Source: Seminavis robusta (Eukaryota > Bacillariophyta > Bacillariophyceae > Naviculales > Naviculaceae). From it: DNA of 35,090 bases. Where the stretch lies: positions 1-35,090 of the forward strand of contig CAICTM010001173.1 in assembly GCA_903772945.1 (NCBI GenBank). The letters run 5' to 3'. This document shows, in pieces, positions 19,388 to 30,941 of this stretch; position 1 is the stretch's first letter, and the number at the start of each line of letters is the position of its first letter. The notes beneath the pieces were generated by a model, which worked only from the letters and a program-made list of their open reading frames with translations, had not been told where the DNA came from and did not search any database. Both the position numbers and the translations under genes were made by a program.

Positions 19388-20577
19388 ATGACATCGTGGC
19401 CATGGATGAAGGGAATTTCCGAGGCGATTGCCGACCCCATCGATCCTGTTTGTCCCGAAGATGATCGCCCATCGGTGAAGGCATTGATCAAAGAGCATGG
19501 CGAAAAGATTGCAAAAATCAAGGCAGCATTGGTGGACGATCCACTCTATGAAGAATCCAAGCACGATGATTTGTGGATTATGAGGTTCTGGATGTCCCAC
19601 AAAAAGAGCCAAGTTGCCATTGATGCCGCCAAGCACAGTTTGGCATTCCGCAAGGAACACAAGTTGGACGAACAAGATATTCGGGAAGTCCCAACCCAAA
19701 ATGTCAAGGATGGCAAGATCCGAGAGTTTCTGGATCTGTGGGAAGAAGATGCCATGGCATTCACACATCCTCATCCCAAACGAGGTGTCATTGCCTTTTT
19801 GAAGTTTGCTGCCATGAACCAACACACCGCTGTAGAAACTCTCACAGAGGACTACTGGCTGCCCTTGTTTGTGTACTGCACAGAATGGACCCACCAATGG
19901 CTTGATTACGTGACAAGGACAACGGGGCGTCTTACCAAATCCGTCAGGTATGTATGCAGAGTTATGATTGATTTGATCTGTCCTGTCATTTGTTGATTTC
20001 CCCTGGCTGGCTAGCATTTTGCACTTGTTGGTTGCTCATGTCCATGTTGCTATTTGCTATGGTACCGTATATGCAGGATTGCCAATTTGGATGGTGTTGG
20101 TATGAGCAGTATGAGTCGAGAATACATGAAGAGAACTGGGAAAGTTTTGGGCATGATGGAAGATTGTTATCCTCAGTTGTTGGAAAGTCTCTTTGCCTGT
20201 AACCCACCCACCGTACGTACTGGTCGGGGTCTTGCTGGCTTGTTCTGGCCTTATTTGTACCACGGTACTGTCTATATCTCATGTCATTTGCTTATTGCTC
20301 GATCAACAAATAAATAAACGACAATATACTACAGATTATTGATACCTTGTGGAGTCTTATCAGTGTCGTTCTTCCCAAGCGCATTATTAACAAGTTCTGC
20401 ATCATGCATCCCAAGGAGAATCTCAAGGACCGGGCCAGGCTGTACAAGCACATCTCGGAAGAAGACTTGCCAGACATGTTCGGGGGCAATAATCCCATCG
20501 GGCCTCAAGATTGGGCAGCACCCAAAGTAGTGGTACACAATGCACTGACAGGCATTGAGGATGAGGTGGAAGTCTAG
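19388..20577 (+). CDS. Sec14/CRAL-TRIO domain lipid-transfer protein
   Basis: Exons 19388-19947, 20077-20212 and 20335-20577 join to 939 bases (312 residues), all with GT-AG ends. The ATG at 19388 (MTSWPW) is chosen over an in-frame GTG 19 codons earlier. A CRAL-TRIO N-type helical region (DDLWIMRFWMSHKKSQVAID..LAFRKEH) has the typical layout of one arginine-containing helix followed by a second. The lipid-binding part contains IANLDGVGMSSMS (equivalent to the DLxGxG strand), then MMEDCYPQLLESLFACNPP, IIDTLWSLISVVLPKRIINKFCI (gate helix) and YKHISEEDLPDMFGG, matching the ending of Sec14 proteins. Such proteins move phosphatidylinositol, tocopherol or similar lipids between membranes; the ligand is not known here. 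No signal peptide is seen, so it is probably cytosolic. Confidence 0.9.
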
Positions 20578-20949
20578 CTACCGGTATTAGGCATGTATGG
20601 ATGGCCAAGCAACGTTATCTGCAATGTTATCTGAATGCGTACATATCCAGCAGATTACAAGCTGTAGCCACCATGCACTATTTTAAGGTTCACTAATTGT
20701 TAGACGCTCTTAAGTCTTCGTTGCCGATTGTTAAAGCTTCACGTGAACCCACCAATTTCTGGGTGTGGCCATGATCAAAAAGGATGACGACACGACCACA
20801 CAGAGGTCGCCAATGTCAACATTGCAAGGATATGGCAGCTAGCATGCGCTGGCGTAACAGCACAGCATTGGAACAGAACAGCAAGGAGTCAATGATCTGA
20901 CAAACACACCGTTGCTACAGTTATCATCAGCCATTTTGGGTTCAAGACA
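20578..20949. other. intergenic region, no gene seen
   Basis: It lies between the Sec14-like stop and the plastid protein ATG and presumably contains the latter's promoter. No RNA gene, repeat or convincing frame was noticed. Confidence 0.4.
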
Positions 20950-21930
20950 ATGGTGCCAGTTATTTCCAGGCTTCTACCGCTGCTCCTTTCTGCCTTGCTT
21001 CAGCGTCATGTCGCTGCGTGGACGGAACCAATTCCCAGGGTCGCTACTATAGCATCCTCAAAGTCCCAACTGCAAGCCGCCAAGTTCAATCCTAATGACG
21101 ACACGGAAGAAATTCAAACTCGTCGAGGTGCCCTGACTTTGATGGCGAGTAGCGCTCTGCTCTGGAGCGGCGGAATGGCCACCAATGCCAATGCGTATGA
21201 AAAAACCTTCCCCGTGGAATTGGACACACTGGATGCCGATCCTCGAACGCCTCGAGAACGAGCCTTGCAACAACAGAAACCCAAAGCGCCACTTGCCGAC
21301 CCCATTGATTTGGGACTCGGTGCCGTGCTCTGGGGTGGAGCTCTTTGGCTATTGACGGGATCTCGATCCAATCCACTGGCCACACCCTTGGCCAATGTCT
21401 TGTATTCTCCCGACAAAGAAGAATGGTTGCAAGATCGCAATGAAGGACTTTTTGCGGCATTGCCAGCACCCCTCTTGGCATTGTTGGGAATCGTCTTTTG
21501 CGCTCTGGGATTGGCAATCCATTTTGTGATCATTCAATTGGCTGATGGATCCGTGAATATTAGTCTAGAACTGGCAGGAGTATTATTGATTGGTGGTGGC
21601 TCTTTGGAACTTGGACGAATTGCAAATGGGGAAAAGAGACTGACGAGGGGTGACTTTGATCGTGACACTCTGCTGGAACAGGAATTCCAAGAATTTGCCG
21701 AAAAGAGATTGCAACTCGGTGGCAATTGCCATCGAAGCGAGGTTGTGCAAGCCTTTCGACGGTATCATGCTAAGTACCGACAAGCCGACAATCCTGACTT
21801 TCCTTTGAATGATTTGGAAATTGAACAATTGTTGCGGCAATGGAATCGAAAGAATGCTGGAGCCCAGACCAGTGCGGCAGGATTCTATACCGGCATTCAA
21901 ATCAATGCTGAAGCAGATGTTTTTGTCTAG
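20950..21930 (+). CDS. plastid (thylakoid) membrane protein, hypothetical
   Basis: 326 residues without introns; first ATG at 20950. The N-terminus is a textbook complex-plastid leader: a signal peptide (about 5-20) ending VAA/W at 23/24, a basic Ser-rich transit segment, then a twin-arginine thylakoid signal (TRRGALTLMASS..., R58-R59) ending ANA/Y near 82/83. The mature part has hydrophobic segments at about 121-138 (GLGAVLWGGALWLLTG), 168-195 (PAPLLALLGIVFCALGLAIHFVII) and 203-220, then a soluble C-terminal helix-rich region with LLEQEFQEFAEKR and a PLNDLEIEQLLRQW motif. I do not recognise the family. The leader makes plastid, probably thylakoid-membrane, location likely. Confidence 0.82.
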   Translation: MVPVISRLLPLLLSALLQRHVAAWTEPIPRVATIASSKSQLQAAKFNPNDDTEEIQTRRGALTLMASSALLWSGGMATNANAYEKTFPVELDTLDADPRTPRERALQQQKPKAPLADPIDLGLGAVLWGGALWLLTGSRSNPLATPLANVLYSPDKEEWLQDRNEGLFAALPAPLLALLGIVFCALGLAIHFVIIQLADGSVNISLELAGVLLIGGGSLELGRIANGEKRLTRGDFDRDTLLEQEFQEFAEKRLQLGGNCHRSEVVQAFRRYHAKYRQADNPDFPLNDLEIEQLLRQWNRKNAGAQTSAAGFYTGIQINAEADVFV

Positions 21931-22410
21931 CAATAGGGTTCCGCAGTACAGACCGACTCCGAGAGAACAATCTATAGTTAGAGAAAAGAGTGAATGATTG
22001 AGGCAGAACAAGGAGGAAGGCTGCCGATCTAGCTGCTGCCAGTCTCCAACGACCTGTTTGGAGCCGGAGGCCGGTTTTCTTTTGCTGACGCAGCACTCAG
22101 CCATGGCTCTGGCTCTCCGATAAAAGTCATAACGATTAGTCTATCATGAGAACTCGGGTCGTACCATGAGAAAGAAGGAATCTCAGCTATTGCTACATGT
22201 GCTGTGGAAGGCACGCAACCCAACGTCTCACAAGCTAGCTAGAGTTTTACTAGGGAAACAGCTCCGCACACGGACCGAAAGACTTTTGCTGGTTTTGCAG
22301 AAAGATAGATATAAAGGTGTTCATTCTTATAGAATTCTCTAGAATATAAAATACGTGTATGTATGGCATGCATCGGTGCACAGCCAGACAGGGAAGCCAG
22401 CTAGTAGCAA
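21931..22410. other. convergent intergenic region, no gene seen
   Basis: It lies between the 3' ends of the plastid protein (+) and the low-complexity protein (-). It is AT-rich near 22305-22365. No convincing coding or RNA feature was found. Confidence 0.4.
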
Positions 22411-24982
22411 TTATCGCCCCAACCATCCTCTTGTGATCTTTTGAAACAAGGTCTGCTTCTTCCTGGGTTCTGAGACTGCTTCCTTGATGATCTCCATACC
22501 GGACTTGTCATTAGACAGAGTGATCAATCCAAGATCAATGCACTGCTGGCGTGAGAAAGTTCCCGTACTCTTGGTTGTGGGGTCAAAGAAGATGATGTAA
22601 GGTACCTCGTCATTCTTGTTTGCAGAAGCAGCAGGAGGCTTTTGGCTTGGTTTCGGAGCAGGAGTGTAGGGGTCCGTAACAACCGGAGCAGGACTCTTTT
22701 GGCTTGGTTTCGGAGCAGGAGTGTAGGGGTCCGTAACAACCGGAGCAGGACTCTTTTGGCTTGGTTTCGGAGCAGGAGTGTAGGGGTCCATAACAACGGG
22801 CAGGCTCTTTGTCTCCAAAGATTAGTTGCCTTGGGAGCCCCACCAGCAGAAGATGGGGGGCTCCAGCCAAACACGGCTGGTCGGCAGTATTTGTAAGAGG
22901 TTCTCCTACTGGTTTCTTGGGTTGAGTAGTCTGCAAAGGCAAGGGGGCATTGCTGGGCATGGGTTCGGCAGCTGCTTGCAAGGAAGGAGAAGTGGAAGTT
23001 GGAGGTTTGGAAGGAGTTGTTTCCAGGCTATCCCGAGGCTGAGCCACTGGGTTTGACTGTGTTGGCTGAGGAAGGTTTGCAGCTAAGGGATTTTGGGAAG
23101 AAGGTGGCTTCAAAGATGGGTCGCTTTGCTTTGGCTGAGCCGGAGCCTTTGTTAGTGGGGACTTCTTGGCAGCTTGCGGCTTTGAGGCAGGGTCATCCTG
23201 TTTGGTGGGAACTGGCTTTGACCCAACACCCTTCGACTTCATCGTTGGTGTCTTTTCGGGCTGGGCCGCATCTTCAGTTGTCTTGGGCTGTACAGGCTTC
23301 GATGATGCAGATGGCTGCGGACTGCATTCGTTGGGTTTGCCACCAGTGCCGTTCTTGGCGGGGACGGGCGAAGCAGTGTTCTTTCCCCCGGACGGTGCCA
23401 CCATCCCGGGAGAACTAAGGGAACGCTTTGGCAGGGTTTTGCGTTTTTTGCCTGCCTTGCCAGCCCTCACGGTGGCAATTGCATCCATGGCGTTTTCAGA
23501 TGGGATCGACTTCGACCGAGCTAGGCTTTTTTTCTTGGGCCTGACAACCGGCTGTGGTTGAATTTCCTCCTCAGCCTCGACTTCCTTTTCCATGGCCTCG
23601 GCCTCGCCCTCGGCCTTCTTTTTGAGTGCTGCAACTTTTGCCTTCTTTGCTTTCTTCGCGTTCTTCGTTTTCTTCGTTTTCTTTACGTTCTTCTTGTTTT
23701 CTTTACTCTCTTCTTGGTCGACTTTCTTCTTGGTGGGCAATGGTTTTTCTTCTGTTCCTGGGGACAACGGTTTTTCTTCTGCCTTTGGGGATCCAACCGG
23801 GGCCTTCTTCTTTTTGGTCGTTGTCACCTTTTTCTTCTTGAGAGCTGGCTTCTTCTTCTTCTTCGTTTTCATCTTCTTAGATCCTTCCTTGACAGGTAGG
23901 ACTTGAGCAGGTACGGGCTCCTTCTTGGCCGCTTCCATTTTGGCTCTCATAGTGGCGGCTCTCTCCCTCCTCTTTACGCTGCTGCTAGGGGGCTTCAGGT
24001 CTGTAGAACCTTCGTCTCCTTCTTCTCCAAATTCAAAGTCAGATCCTTCCGATTCCGAGTCTGAATCAGAGTCCGAGTCTGATTCCGAGCCGGAGTCTGA
24101 ATCAGAGTCCGAGTCCGAGTCTGAATCGGAGTCCGAGTCGGAGCCCGAGGAGTCAGATTCTTCCTCGTATGATGAGTTTGTCTCGTCTTCAGTCCGCTCG
24201 GTCTGGTCAGGCTTGCTGCTGCTGCTTGTGCTGCTATGATTCGACGAGTTCGACTTGAGGCTGTGGAGAGAGTCACTGAGGCGCAGGTTTGGGCTTTCTG
24301 CAATGATCTTCTGATCCCCTGCAAACACCCGAGCCTTGATCATGACTTTCATCAATCCCAGGTCGGCCATGACATCGCAGAGCGACTGGATCTGCTTTTG
24401 ATAGTACGTGATGGCGTCCACGATCTGGCGATCCACCACCTGCTGAAGCACAGTTTTCAAGTCTTGCAGATGACGAGCCTGCTTCATGATGTGGCCGTAG
24501 ACTTCAAAGCCATCTCGGACGAGCACGGCTCCCATTTGGAACTTGTCGTAGCCGCAAGCCTTGGACTCTGCAAATGAACCTGGAAGCATCTTCTTGAGGC
24601 GCTGTTCACAATCCACACATTCCTCCTTGAGACGGTTGACAGCATTCATGGCACGGACGCCCACATTCTTGTCCACCTGAAGGGACCCGTCATCCACGCA
24701 TGCTTGGACCTTGGCAACCGCTTTGTTGAAGGTAGCCATCCGGAGGAGGACAGACTTGTCCGTTTCAGTTGCCTTGTTGATCCCGTCCTGGTCCAAAAAG
24801 AACTCCAAACGTTTCAAGAAACTTGTCTGCCATCTGTTGAATTGATCCTTGTGCTCCGGTGCCAGGATGCTATCCAAGTCCCCAAGAAGGGACTGAAGCT
24901 CTTCGTCAGCGGCAATGGGGTTGGCTTTCACAGAGAGCTGAGAGCCTCGGCGGTTGAATCCACGGTTTCCAGATTGAATCAT
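22411..24982 (-). CDS. low-complexity Ser/Asp- and Lys-rich protein with helical N-terminus and conserved-looking tail
   Basis: The ATG is at 24982. Residues 1-240 look folded and helical (ELQSLLGDLDSIL, RWQTSFLKRLEFFLDQ, AMNAVNRLKEECVDCEQRLKK, CGYDKFQMGAVL). Then come a (SD/SE)n acidic run, a long Lys/Ala/Glu/Pro region with KKMKTKKKKK-type basic blocks, and Pro/Gln/Ser-rich sequence. The opening frame ends at 22610 after reading the 57-bp repeat as CYGPLHSCSETKPKESC. A shifted frame reads the repeat as DPYTPAPKPSQKSPAPVVT and continues to a folded-looking tail (VPYIIFFDPTT, FSRQQCIDLGLITL, TLFQKITRGWLGR) ending at 22411. The tail suggests the second frame is the true C-terminus, so a frameshift or a missed splice lies near 22800-22870. 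No signal peptide is visible; basic clusters suggest a nuclear or nucleolar location. The function is unknown. Confidence 0.65.
22631..22801 (-). repeat. 57-bp coding tandem repeat, three copies
   Basis: The unit (GGAGCAGGACTC... on the plus strand) repeats every 57 bases, for example at 22685 and 22742. It is almost identical between copies and encodes a 19-residue unit DPYTPAPKPSQKSPAPVVT in the frame that leads to the conserved-looking tail. High identity implies recent expansion or homogenisation. Confidence 0.9.
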
Positions 24983-26471
24983 AGTGAAGATTGTGGTTTG
25001 AAAGGGTTTGCCCGTAGAGAAGGTTGTTTTTAGAGGAGTTGTTTTGGGTTGCTCGAAGCAAAAATTGTGAGCTCGTCAACTGCTGAAGTGAGGTTGGGTC
25101 AAAGCGATAATAGACTTACTTGGAAGATCTCTTGGAAGATACTGGCTTCCGGTACGATGCTGCGGATTCCGAACGAGGAGCCTTCTTTTAGCTACCAAAT
25201 CCCCAACGCATACCCATAGTGATCTAGTCAGTGTTCCTGTGTTCATTGAAGCCTTGATTGCCAGATCAAATCCCGTCTAGTGTTGCCTAATTCCAGTGGT
25301 GTTTGTAAGACGCTTGCTACAGTAGCGCCAATGAGAGCTAGCTAGCTAGCTAGCTAGCTAGCTAGCTAGAGCTCTCTAGTAGTAGAGGTTAGACCCAATA
25401 GCATTGGTTTGTGAGCTAAAAGACTCTCGACACTCCAGTAACTTTCCCCTGTACCGGTACCGGTACGATGTAGGCCTTCAACCCCACTCGTAAAACCTCT
25501 AAACTCCCTAATTCTACTAATGTCTCCAACAGTCACAAGCTGCTTCCGTGACCTTCTAAGCCGCTGAAGCCTCCTCGAGTACTGCTGACCATCGAGATTT
25601 AAGATAGTCACTCCACCGCCTAATGACCGTAATAATCTGGATTACTCCAGCATGCTGGTTCCATGATGCTCATGCCGCCGCGACCTTCTTGTTACGTACG
25701 CGATGTACCTCTCTCATAATTCTGTGATGTCGACGTTGCGGGATGACTAAAGATTTAACACCACTGTAATAATTTTACTGTAGCTCAATTTTTGAAGGCG
25801 CATGCTGGCTAGCTGCGATCTAACTAAGTCTTGTACTAGTACTTTTAACTTACTGTAAGCTATGTACTGTACAGCTACTTCACCCCTGTCATAATGGCGA
25901 CTCTTAATTCGACATTGCGGGTTGCGGGATGACTAAAGATTTATTTCGCTACAGTGCGATTGGAAGTCTTTGGAAGTTTGCATGTCAGTTTTACGACTGA
26001 GGTCAATCGACACTCGACTCAATTTATGTTCGACATTGTTCCTTTGTCTTCCGCTTCTGAACCTATTTTCAGCTGTATTCGTACAACTATTCGTGCCAGT
26101 GCGACTGTACGAGTAAGTAGTAAGGTACGTGTCCACCTGTCTACGTATCCACTCCCCACCACTAGCTAGCTAGCTACCGGTAGAGCTAGAAAGATACTCG
26201 AGTACATGTACATGTACATGTAGATGTCACTTTGAGTTTTGAGCACTCCTCATCACCTCCGAGGAAGCTGATCGCAGGAATGCCTTGAGACTGATGTTTG
26301 CACATGCAGGCACTCCAGGCACACCATACAATACTCGCAATACCGGTACCGGTGGCCTGGCGGAAAAACGAACGCGCTGTGGCATCATCTCCAAGTGATG
26401 TATGCCTTGCACCTTGGCGTAATTTGATCACACTTGGTTGCAGGCAGCCCGCCGCTCCATCCAGAACCTCC
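24983..26471. other. long intergenic region, no gene seen
   Basis: Frames here are short and unconvincing. It contains the (CTAG)n tract (25336-25369), TACCGGTACCGGTA at about 25451, ACATGTACATGTACATGTA near 26203, and a 22-base direct repeat, TTGCGGGATGACTAAAGATT..., at 25737 and 25922. Confidence 0.5.
25336..25369. repeat. (CTAG)n self-complementary microsatellite, about 8.5 units
   Basis: An uninterrupted AGCT/CTAG tetranucleotide tract of 34 bases. Every unit is its own reverse complement, so the tract can fold into a hairpin or cruciform. Confidence 0.95.
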
Positions 26472-27455
26472 TATCTTTCAACATCAGCCAGCCCCAAAAC
26501 CGAAGCCCATTACGACCAAGCTTGCCTAGCAAGTAGCTAGTAGCAACTATCTAGTATACGATGCTCATCGCTCAACACAATGCCTCTCGTAGTTCGCTCG
26601 CGGGGCAAACATTGTACTCTTGACTTGGCTGCTATGCAAAGCTTTCGTCGCTGACTGGAGACTGGGACACCTCTTTCCATGCGCGAAACTACATGTATAA
26701 TCAGACCATTAGCAGTGCGTGCTTGGTACCACCCCAGTACGGAGCGCCCATTGAAGCCCAGGTCGGTCGTCATTCCTACGGACGAACGAAGCGTAGTGCG
26801 CCCGAACAAAGTTTGCAGCCGAAGCGGAGAGTGTGTCCCCTCCGACTGGTGCCTCATTGACAAGGCAAAATGGGTAATCAACACTAGGTGGAGATTGGCA
26901 CTTTCAGGCCACACAAAGTACAATGGTGGGCTGGGGCGCTTGATTGAAAGAGTCTTTTCTTTCCTAGAATTTGCCTCGTATCTTTCAACATCGGCGCCAA
27001 AACCGCAGCCCTCACGACCAAGCTTGCCTAGTACGGTACGGTAGCTCGTAGCAACTATCTAGTGGATACGCAGCCCATCGCTCAACACAATGCCTCTCGT
27101 AGTTCGCGGAGCAAACATCGAACTCTAACTGGGCCGCCTGATAGCTATGCAAAACTTCCGTCGCTGTTGTTGGACACCTCTTTCCATGCGCAAAATTAAT
27201 TATAACCAGAGCATTGGCAGTGCGTGCTTGGTCCGGTATACCCCAGTACGGAGGGCCCATTGAAGCCCAGGTCTGTTGCTTGCTTTTCATTCCTACATGT
27301 ACGGACGAACAAAGCGTGGTGCACAAGAACAAAGTTGGCAAAACCAACGCGGAGAATCAACGCTAGCTAGGCGGAGATTGGCACTTTCAGTCCACTCAAA
27401 GTACATTGGGGGGCTGCGACGATTGATTCAATGAGTCTTTTTCCCCTAAAATTTG
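26472..27455. repeat. two-copy tandem duplication, unit about 507 bp
   Basis: Copy 1 is about 26472-26978 and copy 2 about 26979-27455. Shared ordered words include TATCTTTCAACATC, GACCAAGCTTGCCTAG, GCTCAACACAATGCCTCTCG, GACACCTCTTTCCATGCGC, GTGCGTGCTTGG, CCCAGTACGGAG, CCCATTGAAGCCCAGGTC and GGAGATTGGCACTTTCAG. Copies are diverged by substitutions and indels. Minus-strand frames of 128 and 111 codons exist in the two copies but are not conserved as protein between them, so I do not call genes. Confidence 0.9.
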
Positions 27456-27681
27456 TGCGTAGTAGTCTACATTAGTCCGTTGTTGCAACAAGGGGGGTAA
27501 ATGAATAAAAAATACAGCATGGTCGTCGTCGCTTCGTCGTGGTTGATCAGATATTTGTCGTCGGCTGTAGTATGGACCAAAAAGGAGGAACATCCCACAC
27601 GCAAAAGAAAAGTAGCAACGCGGTGGTAGCCAGTAACAGTGCTCTTGCTTTTGCTCTTTTGGTGTGTGGAAGTAGTAGTAG

Positions 27682-29402
27682 TCATTTTCTGGAAAAGAAA
27701 CTTCCCAAGGATATTCCTTTCTTGGCGGGTTGTGGGCTGGGGAGTGGTGGTGGACTCGCGGGGGGGACATCGTGGCTGCCATGAGACTTTCTTCGTGCGC
27801 CCCGGTTCGGTCGTAGCAATGCCGCAAATCCTCCAATGGGTGGTTCCAACAACAACTTGTTTTTGGAGGGTGATGTGGGCGGACTTGTTGCTGCGGAAAT
27901 GAATTGTGTCGATCCTTCGGGACTACTACAGGTTTGTTGTTGTTCTTGATGATGATGATGATTGTTGTGTTTTGTGGATTGGTCCAGTACTTCCTGGAGT
28001 GTTTGCAGAATGACATCGAAATCCGGTCGTGACGTAGGAACTGGATTCCAGCATCGTTTCATGAGCCACTGTAGATTCATGGGCCAGTGTTTGTCCATGT
28101 GAGGCCGTTCTCCTCCCATGACGACCAGTGACATGTGCTTTCCACTGCTGTATCCATAGAATGGTTTTTCTCCCGACAGTAATTCATGAAGCAAAATCCC
28201 AAAGGAGTATACATCGACACTTTGATTGTAGGGCAATTCCTTGGCGACTTCGGGTGCCATATACCGCCTGGAGCCCGTATTTCCCGTGAGCTGGTATCGT
28301 CCATCGGCATGTGATTCGTTGGGTTTGAGTTCCTTGGCCAATCCAAAATCAAACAACTTGAGTGTCCCATCTTTGTCAAAACCAATGTTGTCGGGCTTAT
28401 TCATTCGTACGTAATAATGATCAAGCAATGCAATGATTGAATAATACCATAGACAAGCAAGCAAGGAACAACCAAGAGCTGTTTAGGAGAGGACGATACA
28501 GTGACGTGACGAGACATGCACTCTCGGTACAGTACGGTACATACCTTTAGATCTCGAAAGACCACACGTTTTTGATGCAAGAACTGCACGGCAGTGGCAA
28601 TATCAATGGCAATTTGCAGTCGCTGTTGGAATTGTTCTTTTTTGTGTTGCTTTTGTTCGGCACTCATGAGCAATGCTGCAAAGAGTGGTTCCTTTTTTTG
28701 ATCGTGTTGTTGTTTCCGCCATTCGTCCAGCTTTTGTTCCAAGGTGGAATAGAGACGATCCACCGTAATAAAGAATCCATAATTGTCGCAGTCTTGTTGT
28801 TGTTGTTGTTGTGCCATCATGACATTGGATGCCAAATTTCCCGCCTTGACGGCATGTAGATTGAGAATGTTGGGGTGACCCTTGAGGGCATGTAGAAAGT
28901 AGGCTTCTTGTGCCAGATCGGATGCACCGTGGGCAAACTGTTTTCGATTGGCCATGGTGCGTCGCTTCAAGAATTTAATGGCCAGTGGTTTGGGATCTTC
29001 TTCTTGATTGCCTTGTTGTTTGACGGTACATGCCTTGACGACACAGAATCCTCCTTCGCCCAATTTAGTATCGGTAATGGTCAAATCGTCCAGAGTCAAC
29101 CTCTTGTCCAACGACATGCAGTCCTTGTTGGCAAAGAGCACGGAATTCTCTCGCAGCTTTTTCACAGCTGCCACGGCTGCCTTGCCGGCCAACATGGCAC
29201 TGGCAGGACATACCTTGCCATACGCAGAGCACGAACACGTACACGAGGGTATACACTTTTGGATTTGTTCGTCATTCTCGGCAGAAGGATCCCAATAGCA
29301 GCAGTCCATCTCCTCGTCCTTGTCCTTGTCCTTCTCCTCTACTAACGTGGCTGCGGTATCATTTTCTACCAAATTGGGGGAAGAGTCGGGAGGAGCCACC
29401 AT
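27682..29402 (-). CDS. Ser/Thr protein kinase, tyrosine-kinase-like (TKL) type
   Basis: Exon 1 is 29402-28545 and exon 2 is 28395-27682, with a 149-base intron splitting the catalytic loop after FRDLK; total 523 residues. The ATG at 29402 (GACCATGG context) is chosen over an in-frame TTG six codons upstream. The N-terminal 100 residues are acidic, with a Cys cluster (CIPSCTCSCSAYGKVC). The kinase domain has LGEGGFCVV (about 114-122), LAIKFL (K143), VFRDLKPDN (D284), FDFGLAKE (D302), NTGSRRYMAPEVA (APE about 333-335) and DVYSFGILLHELLSGEKPF. All catalytic residues are present. An insert of about 50 residues with poly-Gln (around 197-255) interrupts the N-lobe/C-lobe linker. The C-tail is His/Gln/Ser/Pro-rich. 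The substrate is unknown; RRYMAPE plus VYSFG is typical of the TKL group. Confidence 0.9.
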
Positions 29403-30941
29403 GGTCAATCTATCTATCAATCAATCAATGAATATTATGAGTTCTCGTTTTTCTTTTGTTCCGTGTTCTTTCCGGTTGTGTCCTCTTGCAGCGAGGATTG
29501 AAGCTCTGGGAATGCTGGCTGCTTGATAGCTTGCTACAGTAGAAGATAGGAAGGAAGGAAGGAGACAATCAGAAGGAATGGGAATAGGAGAAACAGAGTC
29601 CCAGGTACAAAGCACACGACAACAGCAGACAATTGCATCGATGGGATTCCTACCGGTATGGTACCGGTTAGCATGAGCGATTGCTCGGTGTCAGAATCCT
29701 TTGCAGGGTTCTCATCAGTTTCCAGTTTCGGATAATACCAGAATACATATCGGTAATATTCGGTTTTTGCTATTCGGTTGGATGTACTGGTATACATTTT
29801 ATTTTAAATAACGAACTTAATGGAAATTTCCGTTTTCTGAGTTCGGAGGTACATTCGGATTTGTCCCATCCTAGTTCCGGTTCGTCCCGGTCCCACCTGT
29901 TCCAAGCTCCGAAAATGCTACAGTAGGAGCCGCAGCCATGAGCATGCACCCATGCACACAGAAGGAAAATGGAAGCATGCAATCAACATGCATAAGAGGC
30001 TCGATTTTAAAAGCCGCCTGGTACATCACGGCTTGACCATGGTACAGTCCAAGGATTCCTTGCTTCTACCGGTATCTACTGGCTCTAGCTAGTCGGCCTA
30101 GTGAATGGCTGCAGTTGACTTCACGACGATTGTTGATTGGGACGAAGCAACGACAGCCTTAGCCTCTGCCTGAGCATCACCTTCGACCACTAGAACTATG
30201 TAGGAAAACATGTGTTTGATTGATCGAGCAAAATAGGCTGCAAACTGTATCCAGGTTCCCTTGGGTCCTGTTAGATTCGATTCCGCAATGAATGAACGAT
30301 TCAAGCAATCCATGCAAACTGATCCCAGAAGGAAAACACGTTGTGGTTCACTGGTATTCTTGACACTACACCGATGCTTGATTGCTTTCCAATCAGTTTG
30401 GCTGACAGCCATGAGCTTGGTCAAACTTTTGGTCCCTTGAAAAAGAGGGCGATTGAGATGTACTAATAAGGGAAGATTGAGCCCCGCATCACTTTGATTA
30501 ATTAGTAGATGATTAGAAGATTTGTATCTACTAGAGATTGGATTCGGATATTTATGAGCCACAAAACTATCCTGCTTGGGCTTTCTCAGTCACCACCACA
30601 TCCAGCCGCAGCACTGTAGATCAAACTTCTTCCCAGTCTCCGAAATGGTGGTTCTGCTTGGCTGTAATAAGCCTGCGTACGGCCAGTCACACTTGCTGCA
30701 CAGTTAACACTCACACTGATCCCTCAAAGAGCAGCCACTCCTCGAAGCTCTCTGTGGTTCGAAAACAACGGAGCAACAAGATACCTACAGCAAGTAACCA
30801 GATACCTATAGCAAGGCAACCCCACTTTCGCATGAGAGGGAGAAGTTGAGCCTCATAAACAAACTAAGCTTCCCAAACAGAATCTCCTCTCAACGCATCC
30901 TTCTAAAGACACCGAAACAACACACACACACACACAACACA
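29403..30941. other. long intergenic region, no confident gene
   Basis: It lies between the kinase start (minus) and the two-module protein start (plus). A minus-strand frame at 30098-30562 lacks an ATG at its beginning (the first internal ATG is near 30411) and has no recognisable domain. A (GGAA)n run occurs at about 29550 and TACCGGTA words near 29651, 29663 and 30068. A signal-peptide exon for the downstream gene could be hidden here, but I could not identify one. Confidence 0.4.

Noticed and set aside
23558..24239. Plus-strand Phe/Leu- and Ser/Glu-rich frames opposite the low-complexity gene
   Set aside because: These are antisense shadows of Lys-rich and Ser/Asp-rich codons.
26537..26923. 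128-codon minus-strand frame in the 507-bp duplication
   Set aside because: The second copy does not preserve the frame; indels between copies are not multiples of three, so there is no sign of protein constraint.
30098..30562. 154-codon minus-strand frame
   Set aside because: It does not begin with ATG, has no recognisable domain, and the ATG-initiated part is only about 100 codons with weak protein character.
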